A stretch of 64,000 nucleotides of DNA from Aliirhizobium wenxiniae (lineage in GTDB: Bacteria; Pseudomonadota; Alphaproteobacteria; Rhizobiales; Rhizobiaceae): contig NZ_JACHEG010000005.1 of NCBI RefSeq assembly GCF_014201355.1, positions 186,001 to 250,000 on the forward strand. Reading direction: 5' to 3'. Every line of letters starts with the position of its first letter. Position 1 is the first letter of the stretch. Below the pieces are notes generated by a model that was given only the letters and a program-made list of their open reading frames with translations, made no database searches and was not told the DNA's origin. This document shows, piece by piece, positions 17,414 to 25,956 of the stretch. The position numbers and the translations under genes were made by a program.

Positions 17414-18748
17414 TCAGCCTTGAGTGCCGGTAATCGCACGGGTCAACGCACCGCCAACGAGATTTTCAACCTCTATGCGGGCATCGAGTTCCTGCTTGAA
17501 CGACTGGGATGCCGTCTTGGCAGCGTCGGGAAGCGTGTCCCATTCGCGGGCGGCAGCGGCAAAATCGCCGGAGCGAAGCCGGTCCTCGAAACGCGCGACG
17601 ATATCTTCGGGCGTGTTGCCGGTGACGTCGCCGACCTTGCGGACCTTCACGACCGACAGGGCAGATGAATAGAGCCGCGCGGCCAAGCCCTGATCAGGAT
17701 CAGGCTGGGCGACCGCTTCGACCATGCTGTCCGCGACGCCCGAGACCTGGCGTTGAAGCTCAATGCGCGACAGGACGCCCTTGGCGGCAAACGGCTGGAG
17801 GTTTGCAATTGCAGGATCGTCGCTGGCGACGGTCTGGTAGGTCTGCAGTTCGGCCTCGAACGAGCCGCCGCGATCGACCGCGCTCTTCAGGGCTGCTGCG
17901 GCCACGGCGCGCGCTGCCTGCTGCTCGGGGCCCTTGTCGGCGATCTGGGCTTCCGCCTGCTGCAGGCGACCGGCCAGTTGGGTCGACGTTGCTGCAGCCG
18001 CTGCGTTTGCCGATTTCAGGCTGGTGAGCTCTGCTTCGAGGGCTGCGATTTTCTGATCCGTATCGGCCGATCCGCTACCACCCGTCGAGGCGCTGCTTTC
18101 GAGCGCTGCTAGACGGCTTGTAATATCGGCCGATGGTTCCGTCGGCCGGTTGGCCAGAGTGGCGATTTCCTGGCGAAGCGAGGCGATCTCTGCGGAAACG
18201 TCACTGTCGCTCGTTGAAGACGAGGATGCGCCACCCGGCAGCAGACCGGCATATTGCATGCTGCCAGCCAGAAGCAGGGCGACGATGCCGCCGAAAATGC
18301 CGGATGCAACGAGCGTCGAGGTTGCGGGTTTGGATGTCACCGGGGCTGTATTCCTGGTCGAATAGTCTTCAGTTCTGGGCGTTGGTCGGAAGGGGGCCGG
18401 TTCTTCTTCCTTGGTTTTTTCTTCCGCAGGCTCGGCAGATGCCGTGACCGGCTCGGGATCCGGTTCGTCGAAGCGTGGCGTTTCCGGCGTTACAGCTTCC
18501 GGCTCGGCCTTTGTTTCGGTCACTACCGCTTCCGTTTCCGGCACTTCTTTCTCCGATATTGGCGTGGCGTCCGGAATATCCGAGGTTACCGGTGTCTCGG
18601 TCGGATCGTTCTCACGCGCATCGATGACATCATCGCTATCATTGGCGCGGACGGGCTCAGCCACTGCGGCGGTTTCCTCCGCCGTCAGGTCGATCGTGAC
18701 CGGTTCCTTGTTCGGTTTGGACCGGCGCGGTGGTTTTTCGGATACCAT
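17414..18748 (-). CDS. COG4223 mitofilin-like membrane protein
   Basis: This encodes a 444-residue single-pass inner-membrane protein of the COG4223 family, the alphaproteobacterial relative of mitofilin/Mic60. The first ~140 residues are acidic and rich in Pro, Thr, Val and Glu. One membrane segment lies at about 145-168 (VASGIFGGIVALLLAGSMQY), then a predicted coiled coil with heptad-like Ala/Leu/Glu from about 180 to 280, then a C-terminal helical domain ending AAREWDTLPDAAKTAS. The start at 18748 is supported by AGAGG 5 nt upstream; an in-frame ATG nine codons earlier lacks one. It sits between hemD and hemY, the position seen across alphaproteobacteria, and probably shapes or organises the membrane. 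Confidence 0.85.
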   Translation of the reverse strand: MVSEKPPRRSKPNKEPVTIDLTAEETAAVAEPVRANDSDDVIDARENDPTETPVTSDIPDATPISEKEVPETEAVVTETKAEPEAVTPETPRFDEPDPEPVTASAEPAEEKTKEEEPAPFRPTPRTEDYSTRNTAPVTSKPATSTLVASGIFGGIVALLLAGSMQYAGLLPGGASSSSTSDSDVSAEIASLRQEIATLANRPTEPSADITSRLAALESSASTGGSGSADTDQKIAALEAELTSLKSANAAAAATSTQLAGRLQQAEAQIADKGPEQQAARAVAAAALKSAVDRGGSFEAELQTYQTVASDDPAIANLQPFAAKGVLSRIELQRQVSGVADSMVEAVAQPDPDQGLAARLYSSALSVVKVRKVGDVTGNTPEDIVARFEDRLRSGDFAAAAREWDTLPDAAKTASQSFKQELDARIEVENLVGGALTRAITGTQG

Positions 18749-18839
18749 CTCGACCTCTTTTCTGCATGCGTTCACTAAAACCTAGTCGGTGCCCCCGGTT
18801 AAGGAAAGGGGCGTTGCCGGAATTTGGATCAGGCGCAGG

Positions 18840-19550
18840 TTAAAGAAGCGCGAACAGGGCGTTTTCGTCCGGGCTTTCGGCGACCCTGACACGGGGACGA
18901 AATGCCGCGGGCACGGCATCGGCGGTGCGGGTGCTGATACAGAGGAAAGCGGTTTCGGGAAGAGAGACTGCGTGTTGCTCTGCGATCTCGAAAAATCGGA
19001 GGGTGTTTTCCCGCGAGTAGAGTAGCACGGCATGAGGTGGGTGGGCGCGCAGCCGTTCGTCAATTTCCTCCGGTCGATAATCGACCGGGATCATTTCGTA
19101 GATTTCCGCCACCCGGACTGGCAGGCCCAGTTCTTCGAGCCGGAGTTCAAGCGATCCGGCACGTGGTTTGCCGGCGAGATAGAGGAGCGGCAAATCCGGC
19201 TGATCGAATTTCGAAGCGATGAGATCGGCCAATCCTGCTCCATCGCCTGAGCCGATATGAATGTTGCGGAAACCTGCCGACCTTGCTGCCGCCGCGGTTT
19301 TCTCGCCGACGGCGAAGAGCGTCGTTCTGTCGTCGATCCCGGCATCGGAGCCGATCTCGGCCAGTGCCCGCAATGTTTCGGCGCTGGTGACGATCAGCGC
19401 CGAATGGGGGGAGGCCAGAGCGTCCGCCGCAAGCTGATGGTGATGCATCGCGTTGCTGAGCGGCAGAAGCACCGGGTCATGCTCCATGCGCTTCAGCCGC
19501 TCGGCCGTTTTTGCGGCCGAAATTTCCGGTCGGGTGACGACGACCCGCAA
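18840..19550 (-). CDS. hemD: Uroporphyrinogen-III synthase
   Basis: This encodes a 236-residue HemD, which closes and inverts ring D of hydroxymethylbilane to give uroporphyrinogen III for haem, sirohaem and cobalamin. The family is weakly conserved; the recognisable parts are the N-terminal VVVTRPEISAAKTAERL, the first-domain LIVTSAETLRAL, the linker LLYLAGKPR and VLLYSRENTLRFF in the second domain. The start codon is TTG at 19550, backed by a GGAG 7 nt upstream that lies in the end of hemC. Only 3 bp separate it from the hemC stop, so the two are co-translated. Confidence 0.9.
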   Translation of the reverse strand: MRVVVTRPEISAAKTAERLKRMEHDPVLLPLSNAMHHHQLAADALASPHSALIVTSAETLRALAEIGSDAGIDDRTTLFAVGEKTAAAARSAGFRNIHIGSGDGAGLADLIASKFDQPDLPLLYLAGKPRAGSLELRLEELGLPVRVAEIYEMIPVDYRPEEIDERLRAHPPHAVLLYSRENTLRFFEIAEQHAVSLPETAFLCISTRTADAVPAAFRPRVRVAESPDENALFALL

Positions 19551-19553
19551 GGG

Positions 19554-20483
19554 TCAGCTCCAGCTTTCGAAGAAGCCGGGGCCGGCTGCGGCACGGACGG
19601 CTTCGCCGGCGCGCAGGCCGAGTGCCTCGGCATCCGAGCGCTTGCCCTCGACTTCGATTGAGTGCTCGCGCCGACCGTCGGGTGTCAGGATCAGGCCGGA
19701 GAATTTCAGGTGATCTCCGTCACAGATCGCGAAACCGCCGATCGGCGTACGACAGGAACCATCGAGCGCGGCCAGGAAGGCGCGTTCACAGGTTACGGCG
19801 TCATAGGTCGGGTGATCGTTGATCGGGGCGATGAGAGCGTCCGTGCGCGGATCACCGATACGGCTTTCCACGCAGATCGCGCCCTGAGCGGGAGCGGGCG
19901 GAAAATCGGTCGGGTCGAGAAGTTCGGTCACGACCTCTTCCATGGACAGCCGTTTCAGGCCGGCAAAGGCGAGCAGGGTCGCATCGACCGTGCCTTCATC
20001 CAGCTTGCGCAGGCGCGTGCCGACCGAGCCGCGGAAGATCGTCACCTGGATATCCGGGCGAAGACGGCGGATGAGCGCCTGACGCCTGAGCGAGGCGGTG
20101 CCGACGATCGCGCCATCCGGCAGGGCCTTCAGGGTCGATGCGGTGCGGCCGATGAAGGCGTCGCGAAAATCCTCGCGCGGCAGGTAGGCCGCGATATGCA
20201 GGCCTTCCGGCAATTTCGTCGGCATGTCCTTCGACGAATGCACGGCGATATCCAGCTCGCCGGAGGACAGCTGTTCCTCGAGTTCCTGGGTGAACAGGCC
20301 CTTGCCGCCGATCTCGGAGAGCGAGCGGTCGGTGATGCGGTCGCCGGTGGTCGACAGCACGACGATCTCGAACATCTCTTCCGGCAAGCCATGGGCCGCC
20401 ATCAGCCGTGACCGCGTTTCGTGGGCCTGGGCCAACGCCAGCGGGCTGCCGCGCGTGCCGATCCGGAAAGGTTTTGTTTGCAT
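19554..20483 (-). CDS. hemC: Porphobilinogen deaminase (hydroxymethylbilane synthase)
   Basis: This encodes a 309-residue HemC, which polymerises four porphobilinogen units into hydroxymethylbilane in the cytoplasm. Conserved blocks are [15 protein letters not shown] at the N-terminus, [30 protein letters not shown] and [11 protein letters not shown], in which Cys244 carries the dipyrromethane cofactor. The start at 20483 (MQTKPFRIG) fits the family; another ATG three codons upstream is possible. It is the first gene of the hem unit and is divergent from tsaD, with 70 bp between the start codons that must contain both promoters. Confidence 0.96.
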   Translation of the reverse strand: MQTKPFRIGTRGSPLALAQAHETRSRLMAAHGLPEEMFEIVVLSTTGDRITDRSLSEIGGKGLFTQELEEQLSSGELDIAVHSSKDMPTKLPEGLHIAAYLPREDFRDAFIGRTASTLKALPDGAIVGTASLRRQALIRRLRPDIQVTIFRGSVGTRLRKLDEGTVDATLLAFAGLKRLSMEEVVTELLDPTDFPPAPAQGAICVESRIGDPRTDALIAPINDHPTYDAVTCERAFLAALDGSCRTPIGGFAICDGDHLKFSGLILTPDGRREHSIEVEGKRSDAEALGLRAGEAVRAAAGPGFFESWS

Positions 20484-20553
20484 CCGTCTCATTCCGTTGT
20501 TACCGGAAGCTCTCGTAAACCGGATCATCCGGCATCGCAATGAACAAGGGCCA

Positions 20554-21651
20554 ATGACCTCATATCTGCGCATCCTCGGCATTGAAACAAGCTGCGACGA
20601 GACCGCCGCTGCGGTCGTCGCACGCCACGAGGACGGGCGCGGCGAGATTTTGTCCGACGTGGTCCTGTCGCAGCTCGACGAACACTCGGCCTATGGCGGT
20701 GTCGTGCCGGAAATCGCGGCGCGTGCGCATGTCGAGGCTCTGGACGAACTGGTCGAGGAAGCGCTGCGCCGTGCAAACGTGACGCTCGATGATGTCGATG
20801 CGATTGCCGCGACTTCCGGCCCCGGCCTGATCGGCGGATTGCTGGTCGGCCTGATGACGGCGAAGGCGATCGCCCGCGTCTCGGGCAAGCCGCTTCTGGC
20901 GATCAATCATCTCGAAGGCCATGCGCTGACGGCGCGGATGACGGACGGGCTTTCCTTTCCCTATCTGATGCTGCTCGTCTCCGGCGGCCACACGCAGCTG
21001 ATCCTGATCCGCGGCGTTGGCCAATATGAGCGCTGGGGCACGACGATCGACGATGCGCTGGGCGAGGCTTTCGACAAGACGGCCAAGTTGCTCGGCCTGC
21101 CTTATCCGGGTGGGCCGGCTGTCGAGAAGGCCGCGCTTTCCGGCAATCCGGACCGGTTCTCGCTGCCGCGTCCGCTGGTGGGTGAAGCGCGGCTCGATTT
21201 TTCCTTCTCCGGTCTGAAGACCGCCGTGCGGCAGGCTGCGACCGAGATTGCGCCGCTGAGCGAGCAGGATGTCGCCGATATCTGCGCCTCGTTCCAGAAG
21301 GCGGTGTCGCGCACGCTTCGTGATCGCATCGGCCGTGGGCTTGCCCGTTTCCGCGAGGAATTTGCCGGTCTTGAAACCGAACCGGCGCTGGTCGTTGCCG
21401 GTGGCGTTGCCGCCAATCAGGAAATCCGCCGTACCCTGCAGGCGCTTTGCCTCGAACACGGGTTCCGCTTCATCGCGCCACCGCTGCGCCTCTGCACGGA
21501 CAACGCCGCGATGATCGCCTGGGCGGGGCTGGAGCGGATGGCGGAAGAGTTTCCGGCCGATGATCTCAATGTGGCGCCGCGTTCGCGCTGGCCGCTGGAC
21601 AAGGATGCCAAGACTTTGTTGGGATCCGGCAAACGGGGGGCGAAGGCATGA
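20554..21651 (+). CDS. tsaD: tRNA N6-threonylcarbamoyladenosine transferase TsaD
   Basis: This encodes a 365-residue TsaD (Kae1/Gcp family), which transfers threonylcarbamoyl to A37 of tRNAs that read ANN codons, with TsaB, TsaC and TsaE encoded elsewhere. The ATPase-fold motifs are present: [15 protein letters not shown], the iron-binding HLEGH (in [12 protein letters not shown]), VSGGHTQLI and the C-terminal [12 protein letters not shown] with the metal Asp. An ATG at 20554 (MTSYLRILG) is the natural start. The frame extends far upstream, antisense to hemC, but that part is not coding. The stop overlaps the gpsA start (ATGA), implying translational coupling. Confidence 0.96.
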   Translation: MTSYLRILGIETSCDETAAAVVARHEDGRGEILSDVVLSQLDEHSAYGGVVPEIAARAHVEALDELVEEALRRANVTLDDVDAIAATSGPGLIGGLLVGLMTAKAIARVSGKPLLAINHLEGHALTARMTDGLSFPYLMLLVSGGHTQLILIRGVGQYERWGTTIDDALGEAFDKTAKLLGLPYPGGPAVEKAALSGNPDRFSLPRPLVGEARLDFSFSGLKTAVRQAATEIAPLSEQDVADICASFQKAVSRTLRDRIGRGLARFREEFAGLETEPALVVAGGVAANQEIRRTLQALCLEHGFRFIAPPLRLCTDNAAMIAWAGLERMAEEFPADDLNVAPRSRWPLDKDAKTLLGSGKRGAKA

Positions 21652-22631
21652 GCCAAGAACGGATCGCTGTGATCGGCGCCGGTGCATTCGGGACGGCGCT
21701 TGCTACGGTTTTTGCGCTTGAAGGGCGTCATCCGGTGACCCTTGTCGGACGTCAGCCGAACCTGATGGCCGATCTGCGCGACGACCGCATGCATGATACG
21801 GCGCTGCCCGGCGTGCCCTTGCCGGATGCACTGCAGTTTTCTGCCGAGCCGGATGCGGTGGCAGAAGCGAATGTCGTGCTTTTCGCCATGCCGTCTCGGG
21901 CGCAGCTCGATGCGGCGCGTCATTATGGGCCTTATCTTTCGGACGGTGCTTCCGTCGTCATCTGCGCCAAGGGGCTTGACCGGGCCGAACGGTTGCTGAC
22001 CGATGTTATCTCGGCGGAATTACCGAAGACGCCTTTGGCGGTGCTTTCGGGGCCGGGCTTTGCCTCCGATATCGCGCGCGGCCTGCCGACGGCGATGTCG
22101 CTCGGCGCGCAGGACCCGGTGCTGGCGGAACGGCTTGCGCAGGTTCTCTCCAGTCGCAGTTTCCGGCTTTACGCCTCGTCAGATGTGATCGGCGTGCAGC
22201 TTGGCGGGGCGCTCAAGAACGTGCTGGCGATTGCCTGCGGCATCGTCGAGGGCGCGGGGCTTGGCGAATCTGCCCGTGCGGCGCTGATTTCGCGGGGCCT
22301 GGCCGAGATGTCGCGACTGGTCGAGGCGATGGGCGGCAACGCGGATACGGTGCGGGGCCTGTCCGGCCTCGGCGACCTCGTGCTGACCGGTACCAGCCAT
22401 CAGTCACGCAATCTGAGTTTCGGCATTTCGATCGGGAAGGGTGAGCCGGCGCAGACCGTCGGTGGGCCACTGGTCGAAGGGGCGTTTGCGGCCTCGGTCG
22501 CGGCCCGGCTCGGTCGGAAATTTTCGGTCGATCTGCCGATTACGGATGCAGTCGCAGCCATTATCGACGGACGTCTCGATGTGATGACCGCGATGGAACA
22601 GCTCATGACCCGGCCGATCAAGGCCGAGTAG
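21648..22631 (+). CDS. gpsA: Glycerol-3-phosphate dehydrogenase [NAD(P)+]
   Basis: This encodes a 327-residue GpsA, which reduces dihydroxyacetone phosphate to sn-glycerol 3-phosphate for phospholipid synthesis. The nucleotide site is [15 protein letters not shown], the catalytic Lys lies in [14 protein letters not shown], and [19 protein letters not shown] is the substrate-domain signature. Length is normal. It overlaps tsaD by 4 nt and is followed 25 bp later by a YciI-like gene with its own AGGAG site, so the tsaD-gpsA-yciI-EVE-methyltransferase series is probably one operon. Confidence 0.96.
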   Translation: MSQERIAVIGAGAFGTALATVFALEGRHPVTLVGRQPNLMADLRDDRMHDTALPGVPLPDALQFSAEPDAVAEANVVLFAMPSRAQLDAARHYGPYLSDGASVVICAKGLDRAERLLTDVISAELPKTPLAVLSGPGFASDIARGLPTAMSLGAQDPVLAERLAQVLSSRSFRLYASSDVIGVQLGGALKNVLAIACGIVEGAGLGESARAALISRGLAEMSRLVEAMGGNADTVRGLSGLGDLVLTGTSHQSRNLSFGISIGKGEPAQTVGGPLVEGAFAASVAARLGRKFSVDLPITDAVAAIIDGRLDVMTAMEQLMTRPIKAE

Positions 22632-22656
22632 TCCATTTAAAACTCAGGAGACCCCA

Positions 22657-22959
22657 ATGCTGTTTGCCTTTCTCTGCACCGACAAGCCCGGCCACCTGCA
22701 GGTTCGCATGGACACCCGTCCGGCGCATGTGGAACATCTGAACAAGCTCAATGCCGAAGGCACGCTGAAGTTTGCCGGCCCGTTTCTCGATGACGACAGC
22801 AAGCCGAATGGCAGCCTTGTCGTGGTCGAGGCTGCCGATATCGCGGCAGCCCGGACGATTGCGGAAGCAGACCCCTATTACCTTGCCGGCCTGTTCGAGA
22901 AGGTCGACGTGAAGCCGTGGAACTGGGTGTTCAACAACCCGGCCAACGAGCAGAAGTGA
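22657..22959 (+). CDS. YciI-like protein
   Basis: This encodes a 100-residue YciI-family protein with a ferredoxin-like fold. It shows the family pattern: FAFLCTDKPGHLQVRMDTRP, a His in PAHVEHLNKLN, GPFLDD and the late motif ADPYYLAGLFEKVDVKPWNW. Some YciI proteins have dehalogenase-like or muconolactone-isomerase-like activity, but most, including this one, have no assigned substrate. AGGAG lies 6 nt before the ATG. It is 8 bp upstream of the EVE-domain gene, a pair that recurs in alphaproteobacteria. Confidence 0.88.
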   Translation: MLFAFLCTDKPGHLQVRMDTRPAHVEHLNKLNAEGTLKFAGPFLDDDSKPNGSLVVVEAADIAAARTIAEADPYYLAGLFEKVDVKPWNWVFNNPANEQK

Positions 22960-22967
22960 GGCAATAG

Positions 22968-23408
22968 ATGGCCTATTGGCTTTACAAGTCCGAGCCGAAT
23001 GTCTGGTCCTGGGAGCAGCAGAAAGCCAAGGGCGAGGTCGGCGAGGAATGGACCGGCGTGCGCAACTATCTGGCGCGCAACAACATGCGGGCTATGAAGA
23101 TCGGCGACAAGGGCTTCTTCTACCACTCGAACGAGGGGCTGGAGATTGTCGGGATCGTCGAGGTCTGCGCGCTGTCGCATCCGGACAGTTCTGCCAAGGG
23201 CGATCCGAAATGGGATTGCGTCGATATTCGCGCCGTCACGGACATGCCGAAGCCGGTTACGCTGAAGGACGTCAAGGCCAACCCGAAATTCGAGAAGATG
23301 GCGCTCGTCACGTCCATGCGGCTTTCGGTGCAGCCGGTGACGGAAGAGGAATATTTCGAGATTTGCCGTCTCGGCGGTCTCGACAATCCTCCCAAATCGC
23401 CTGCCTGA
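22968..23408 (+). CDS. EVE-domain protein
   Basis: This encodes a 146-residue EVE-domain protein (relative of thymocyte nuclear protein 1 and of the PUA/YTH folds), expected to bind modified nucleobases in DNA or RNA. Typical blocks are YWLYKSEPNVWSWEQQ, WTGVRNYLARNNMRAMKIGD, GFFYHSN and CVDIRAV. EVE domains are found both in restriction-type defence modules and as lone housekeeping genes; the surroundings here (tsaD, gpsA, YciI) fit the housekeeping version. It starts 8 bp after YciI and ends 9 bp before the methyltransferase. Confidence 0.9.
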   Translation: MAYWLYKSEPNVWSWEQQKAKGEVGEEWTGVRNYLARNNMRAMKIGDKGFFYHSNEGLEIVGIVEVCALSHPDSSAKGDPKWDCVDIRAVTDMPKPVTLKDVKANPKFEKMALVTSMRLSVQPVTEEEYFEICRLGGLDNPPKSPA

Positions 23409-23417
23409 GTTTGCAAT

Positions 23418-24062
23418 GTGAAGACCGATCCGAAGGCCTTCATCCTCGGAAATACCGATCTCATGCGGCCGCCGCATGTGCCGGAGATCCAGCTTCATCT
23501 GGCAACCGAGGCGCATGATCTCTGGCTGAAGACCGAAGAGGATCTGGAGGCGATCGGCCTGCCGCCGCCGTTCTGGGCCTTTGCCTGGGCGGGAGGGCAG
23601 GGGCTTGCGCGCTATGTTCTCGACAATCCCGAAACGGTAGCCGGCAAACGGGTTCTGGATTTCGCCAGCGGCTCCGGACTGGTGGCGATCGCGGCGAAAT
23701 TGGCCGGGGCTGCGGATGTGCTGGCGGCTGATATCGATCCGTGGACGCAGACGGCGGTGAAGCTGAATGCTGCCGAGAACCGGGTAGAGATCGGTTTTAC
23801 TGCCGAGAACCAGATCGGCCGGGAGGTCGATGTCGAGGTCGTGCTGGCCGGGGATGTCTTCTACGACCGGGATTTCGCGGCGGCGTTGGTGCCGTGGTTC
23901 ACGCAGCTTGCGGATCAAGGCAAGGTGGTTCTGGTCGGCGATCCGGGCAGAAGTTATCTGCCGAAGGAGCGGCTGGAGAAGCTTGCTGTCTACGAGGTGC
24001 CGGTGACGCGGGCGCTGGAGGATAGCGAGGTCAAGAAGACGACGGTCTGGCGGTTCGGGTAG
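23418..24062 (+). CDS. SAM-dependent methyltransferase (COG3897-like)
   Basis: This encodes a 214-residue class I S-adenosylmethionine-dependent methyltransferase resembling the COG3897/ETFB-lysine methyltransferase group. Motif I is VLDFASGSGLVAIAAK, motif II contains the acidic ADIDPW, and the post-I motif GDVFYDRDFA resembles the DxxY of protein-lysine methyltransferases. PPPFWAFAWAGGQGLARYVL ahead of motif I is also typical. The start is GTG at 23418; the only nearby ATG, at 23416, is followed at once by a stop. It is the last gene of the tsaD operon; the target is unknown, possibly a protein lysine. Confidence 0.85.
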   Translation: MKTDPKAFILGNTDLMRPPHVPEIQLHLATEAHDLWLKTEEDLEAIGLPPPFWAFAWAGGQGLARYVLDNPETVAGKRVLDFASGSGLVAIAAKLAGAADVLAADIDPWTQTAVKLNAAENRVEIGFTAENQIGREVDVEVVLAGDVFYDRDFAAALVPWFTQLADQGKVVLVGDPGRSYLPKERLEKLAVYEVPVTRALEDSEVKKTTVWRFG

Positions 24063-24085
24063 GCGCGCGTTTTCCAACCGCTAGC

Positions 24086-24150
24086 CTTTCCCCTCACCCA
24101 GAGCGCAGCAAGCTGCGATCCACCTCTCCCTGCACGCGGGCAAGGGGACG
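24086..24150. repeat. Degenerate intergenic palindromic repeat
   Basis: The stretch CCCCTCACCCAGAGCG... contains CGCAGC/GCTGCG (24104-24117) and an imperfect hairpin around CCTCTCCCTGC/GGCAAGGGGA (24123-24148). Its composition resembles the small palindromic mosaic repeats (RIME/ABC type) common between genes in Rhizobiaceae, but mutated. Such elements often follow operon ends, as here after the methyltransferase gene. Confidence 0.45.
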
Positions 24151-24320
24151 TGCCTCACTCGATGTTTGATGAAAGCGGAAAGGTTGCGGTTTGCTTCCTT
24201 TTCCCTGTCATTACTCGGAAAAGTGCCGGCAGGCGGATGAGGGGCTTTTTCCCCGCACACATCAATCCCACCCCGCGCAACACCGTTGCCGTGGTTGTCA
24301 AAGATCATTCCGGAGAAGCG

Positions 24321-24374
24321 CACGCATATGCGGGACCTCTGGAAAAGTAAGTATTGTGGCTCCGCATATGCGTG
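24321..24374. repeat. 13-bp inverted repeat of CGCATATGCG units
   Basis: CACGCATATGCGG (24321-24333) is the exact reverse complement of CCGCATATGCGTG (24362-24374). Each arm itself contains the 10-bp palindrome CGCATATGCG, and the 28-bp loop has no coding potential. Flanks continue to pair imperfectly (GGAGAAGCG against GCGTTTTCTC). Function unknown. Confidence 0.6.
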
Positions 24375-24787
24375 GCCTTCGGCGTTTTCTCGGGACTTCC
24401 GGTCCCTACGGGTGATCTTCTCGCCTCGCTGCACATCGGCTTCCGCGGATGCTTGGACGGCTCAACCGAACCCGGCATGGCTGCCAGGGGGAGGCTTGAT
24501 AGGGAGAGAGTTGCCGCTCTCCCATGCGTTTCACCCCTTCCGCCCTTGCCGCACGTTACGGATCAGACGAAAGCGCCGGCTCCCGCCTGCCCGCGAACGT
24601 CTCGCGCAACACTCCGGCGACGGAAGCAGGCGGATTGTAGGCATGGTGCGTGAGGGTGGGGATGACAAAAGGTGTAAGTCATTGATCCGACGGGACCCAG
24701 CCTCGGTATTATCCCCACTTTCGGAACAGCCTGGCCGGTCGAGGCGTTTTTGCCACCTCAACGACGGAGCCGGAGGAATCGACAGGG

Positions 24788-25171
24788 ATGCAGGATCTCG
24801 AGCAGATTTACCGCAGTTACATTGACTGCCTGAACCGGCAGGACTGGTTGCGGCTCGAGGATTTCGTTGCGGCCGATGTCGTCCATAACGATCGAAGATT
24901 TGGACTGGACGGTTATCGCCGGATGCTGGAAAGCGATTTTCGCGCCATTCCCGATCTCTATTTCAAGATCGATCTTCTGGTCGTCGATACGCAGAAAGTG
25001 GCGAGCCGACTGGTCTTCGATTGCACGCCGGTCGGGCAGTTGTTCGGCCTGCCCGTTAATGGTCGGCGGGTGCGATTTTCCGAGAACGTCTTTTACCTGT
25101 TCTCCGAGGGGCGGATCGTGCAGGTCTGGTCGATCATCGATACAGGCGTGATCGAGGTGCAATTGGCCTGA
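24788..25171 (+). CDS. SnoaL/NTF2-like protein (ester cyclase type)
   Basis: This encodes a 127-residue protein with the NTF2-like alpha+beta cone fold, closest to the SnoaL-like ester cyclase group. Typical parts are IYRSYIDCLNRQDWLRLEDF, VVHNDRRFGLDGYRRM (where members have conserved Asp/His pocket residues), RLVFDCTPVGQLFGLPVNG and VFYLFSEGRIVQVWSIIDT. Real polyketide cyclases are not implied; most small bacterial members have no known substrate. The ATG is preceded by an AGGG. It is a single gene, convergent with the small secreted protein gene 23 bp away. Confidence 0.82.
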   Translation: MQDLEQIYRSYIDCLNRQDWLRLEDFVAADVVHNDRRFGLDGYRRMLESDFRAIPDLYFKIDLLVVDTQKVASRLVFDCTPVGQLFGLPVNGRRVRFSENVFYLFSEGRIVQVWSIIDTGVIEVQLA

Positions 25172-25194
25172 AGCGGTGCGGGGTTTGCGGGTGC

Positions 25195-25677
25195 TCAGCG
25201 GTCCCCGCGGATGACGCAGACGCCCATTTCGTAACTGCAGCCGTTGACCGGCCTGAAGCTGCCGTCGGCGAGTTCCTGCGTCACCGTGATGATCTTTGCC
25301 TTCGGTGCGGGATAGGAGAGGGTCGGGCGTGAGGGCTCCGATGCATATTGGCCCACATATATTTCCCGATATCCGTTGCTGTAGATGATCGATGTGCCGG
25401 AAACAGTGGCGTAGGAACCTAGCTGCTGTATGGACCCCGTGTCGAAGCGGCTGCTGCGTGTCGATGAAACGACCCGGCTGGCACCGCCGAGGCGCTGGTC
25501 GGAAAACAGCTTCAACTCGCCGCGTCGACCATGATGACCGTGACCGTAATGATGTCCCCGATAGCCGTTTTGGCTGCTGTTGAAATCCGGGGAAGGACCG
25601 CGCGCCGTGGCGATGGAAGCGGAGGCGCTGACAAGTGCAACCGCAAAAAGGACAGGTTTCATACGATCCGCTATCAT
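25195..25677 (-). CDS. Small secreted protein of unknown function
   Basis: I do not recognise this 160-residue protein. It begins with a clear Sec signal peptide (MKPVLFAVALVSASASIATA after five leading residues), so it is exported. The mature part opens with a His/Gly/Tyr-rich segment (GYRGHHYGHGHHGRRG) that could bind metal, and ends with two cysteines in NGCSYEMGVCVIRGDR that could form a disulfide. The ATG at 25677 is preferred since GGAG lies 6 nt upstream; an ATG five codons further in is the alternative. A perfect CtrA box lies 21-36 bp upstream, which suggests cell-cycle timed expression and perhaps an envelope role. Confidence 0.75.
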   Translation of the reverse strand: MIADRMKPVLFAVALVSASASIATARGPSPDFNSSQNGYRGHHYGHGHHGRRGELKLFSDQRLGGASRVVSSTRSSRFDTGSIQQLGSYATVSGTSIIYSNGYREIYVGQYASEPSRPTLSYPAPKAKIITVTQELADGSFRPVNGCSYEMGVCVIRGDR

Positions 25678-25697
25678 GGCGAACTCCGAGATCATGG

Positions 25698-25713
25698 TTA
25701 ACCAGATGTTAAC
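25698..25713 (-). promoter_or_regulatory. CtrA box TTAA-N7-TTAA
   Basis: TTAA (25698-25701), 7 nt, TTAA (25709-25712), both arms inside GTTAAC sequences, matches the full CtrA consensus. It is 21 bp upstream of the secreted-protein ATG, a promoter position. A second GGTTAACC lies at 25763-25770, 67 bp away and closer to sdhC. Confidence 0.6.
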
Positions 25714-25845
25714 ACGATCTCTTCGCAAGCGCACGGGTAGTGGTCAAATCTTTGGAATCGATGGTTAACCTGTTGCGGCGATTTGTCCGATGCTTTCCCC
25801 CTTGCAATTCCCAATCGATTAAATTCGCGCCACGTCGGAATTGGC

Positions 25846-25874
25846 CTTGTCGTCAGGGAATTCCAAGACTAAAC
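25846..25874 (+). promoter_or_regulatory. Probable sigma-70 promoter of sdhCDAB
   Basis: CTTGTC (25846-25851), a 17-nt spacer and CTAAAC (25869-25874) match the rhizobial consensus CTTGAC-N17-CTATAT at 5/6 and 4/6 positions. Transcription would start near 25881, about 76 nt before sdhC. Confidence 0.4.
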
Positions 25875-25886
25875 CACGCCGATGAT

Positions 25887-25918
25887 GCAATGCACATTTT
25901 CTCGGCATGGTGCATTGC
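25887..25918 (+). promoter_or_regulatory. Inverted repeat in sdhC 5' leader
   Basis: GCAATGCAC (25887-25895) and GTGCATTGC (25910-25918) are perfect 9-bp inverted repeats with a 14-nt centre, ending 38 nt before the sdhC start. They could form an RNA hairpin in the leader or be a protein-binding dyad near the transcription start. Confidence 0.5.
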
Positions 25919-25956
25919 CGGGCGCCCGGCCCGTTTGACGACGCCGCGAGGTAATG

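Larger units (their letters stand above)
24063..24787. other. Gene-poor stretch with repeat remnants
   Basis: These 725 bp hold no convincing gene. The open frames seen (for example minus 24081-24434) lack start signals and translate repeat sequence. Contents are a degenerate Rhizobiales-type intergenic repeat (24086-24150), a 13-bp inverted repeat (24321-24374), a GGGAC/GTCCC hairpin at 24392-24406 and a GGGAGAG/CTCTCCC hairpin at 24502-24523. The final part must hold the promoter of the NTF2-like gene. Confidence 0.6.

Noticed and set aside
22968-23408. EVE-domain gene as part of a defence island
   Set aside because: Neighbours are tsaD, gpsA, YciI and a methyltransferase of housekeeping type; no nuclease, restriction or phage genes are near.
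24081-24434. Minus-strand frame of 117 codons in the gene-poor stretch
   Set aside because: Part of it is a translation of the degenerate intergenic repeat (LPACRERWIAACCALG type), with no ribosome site.
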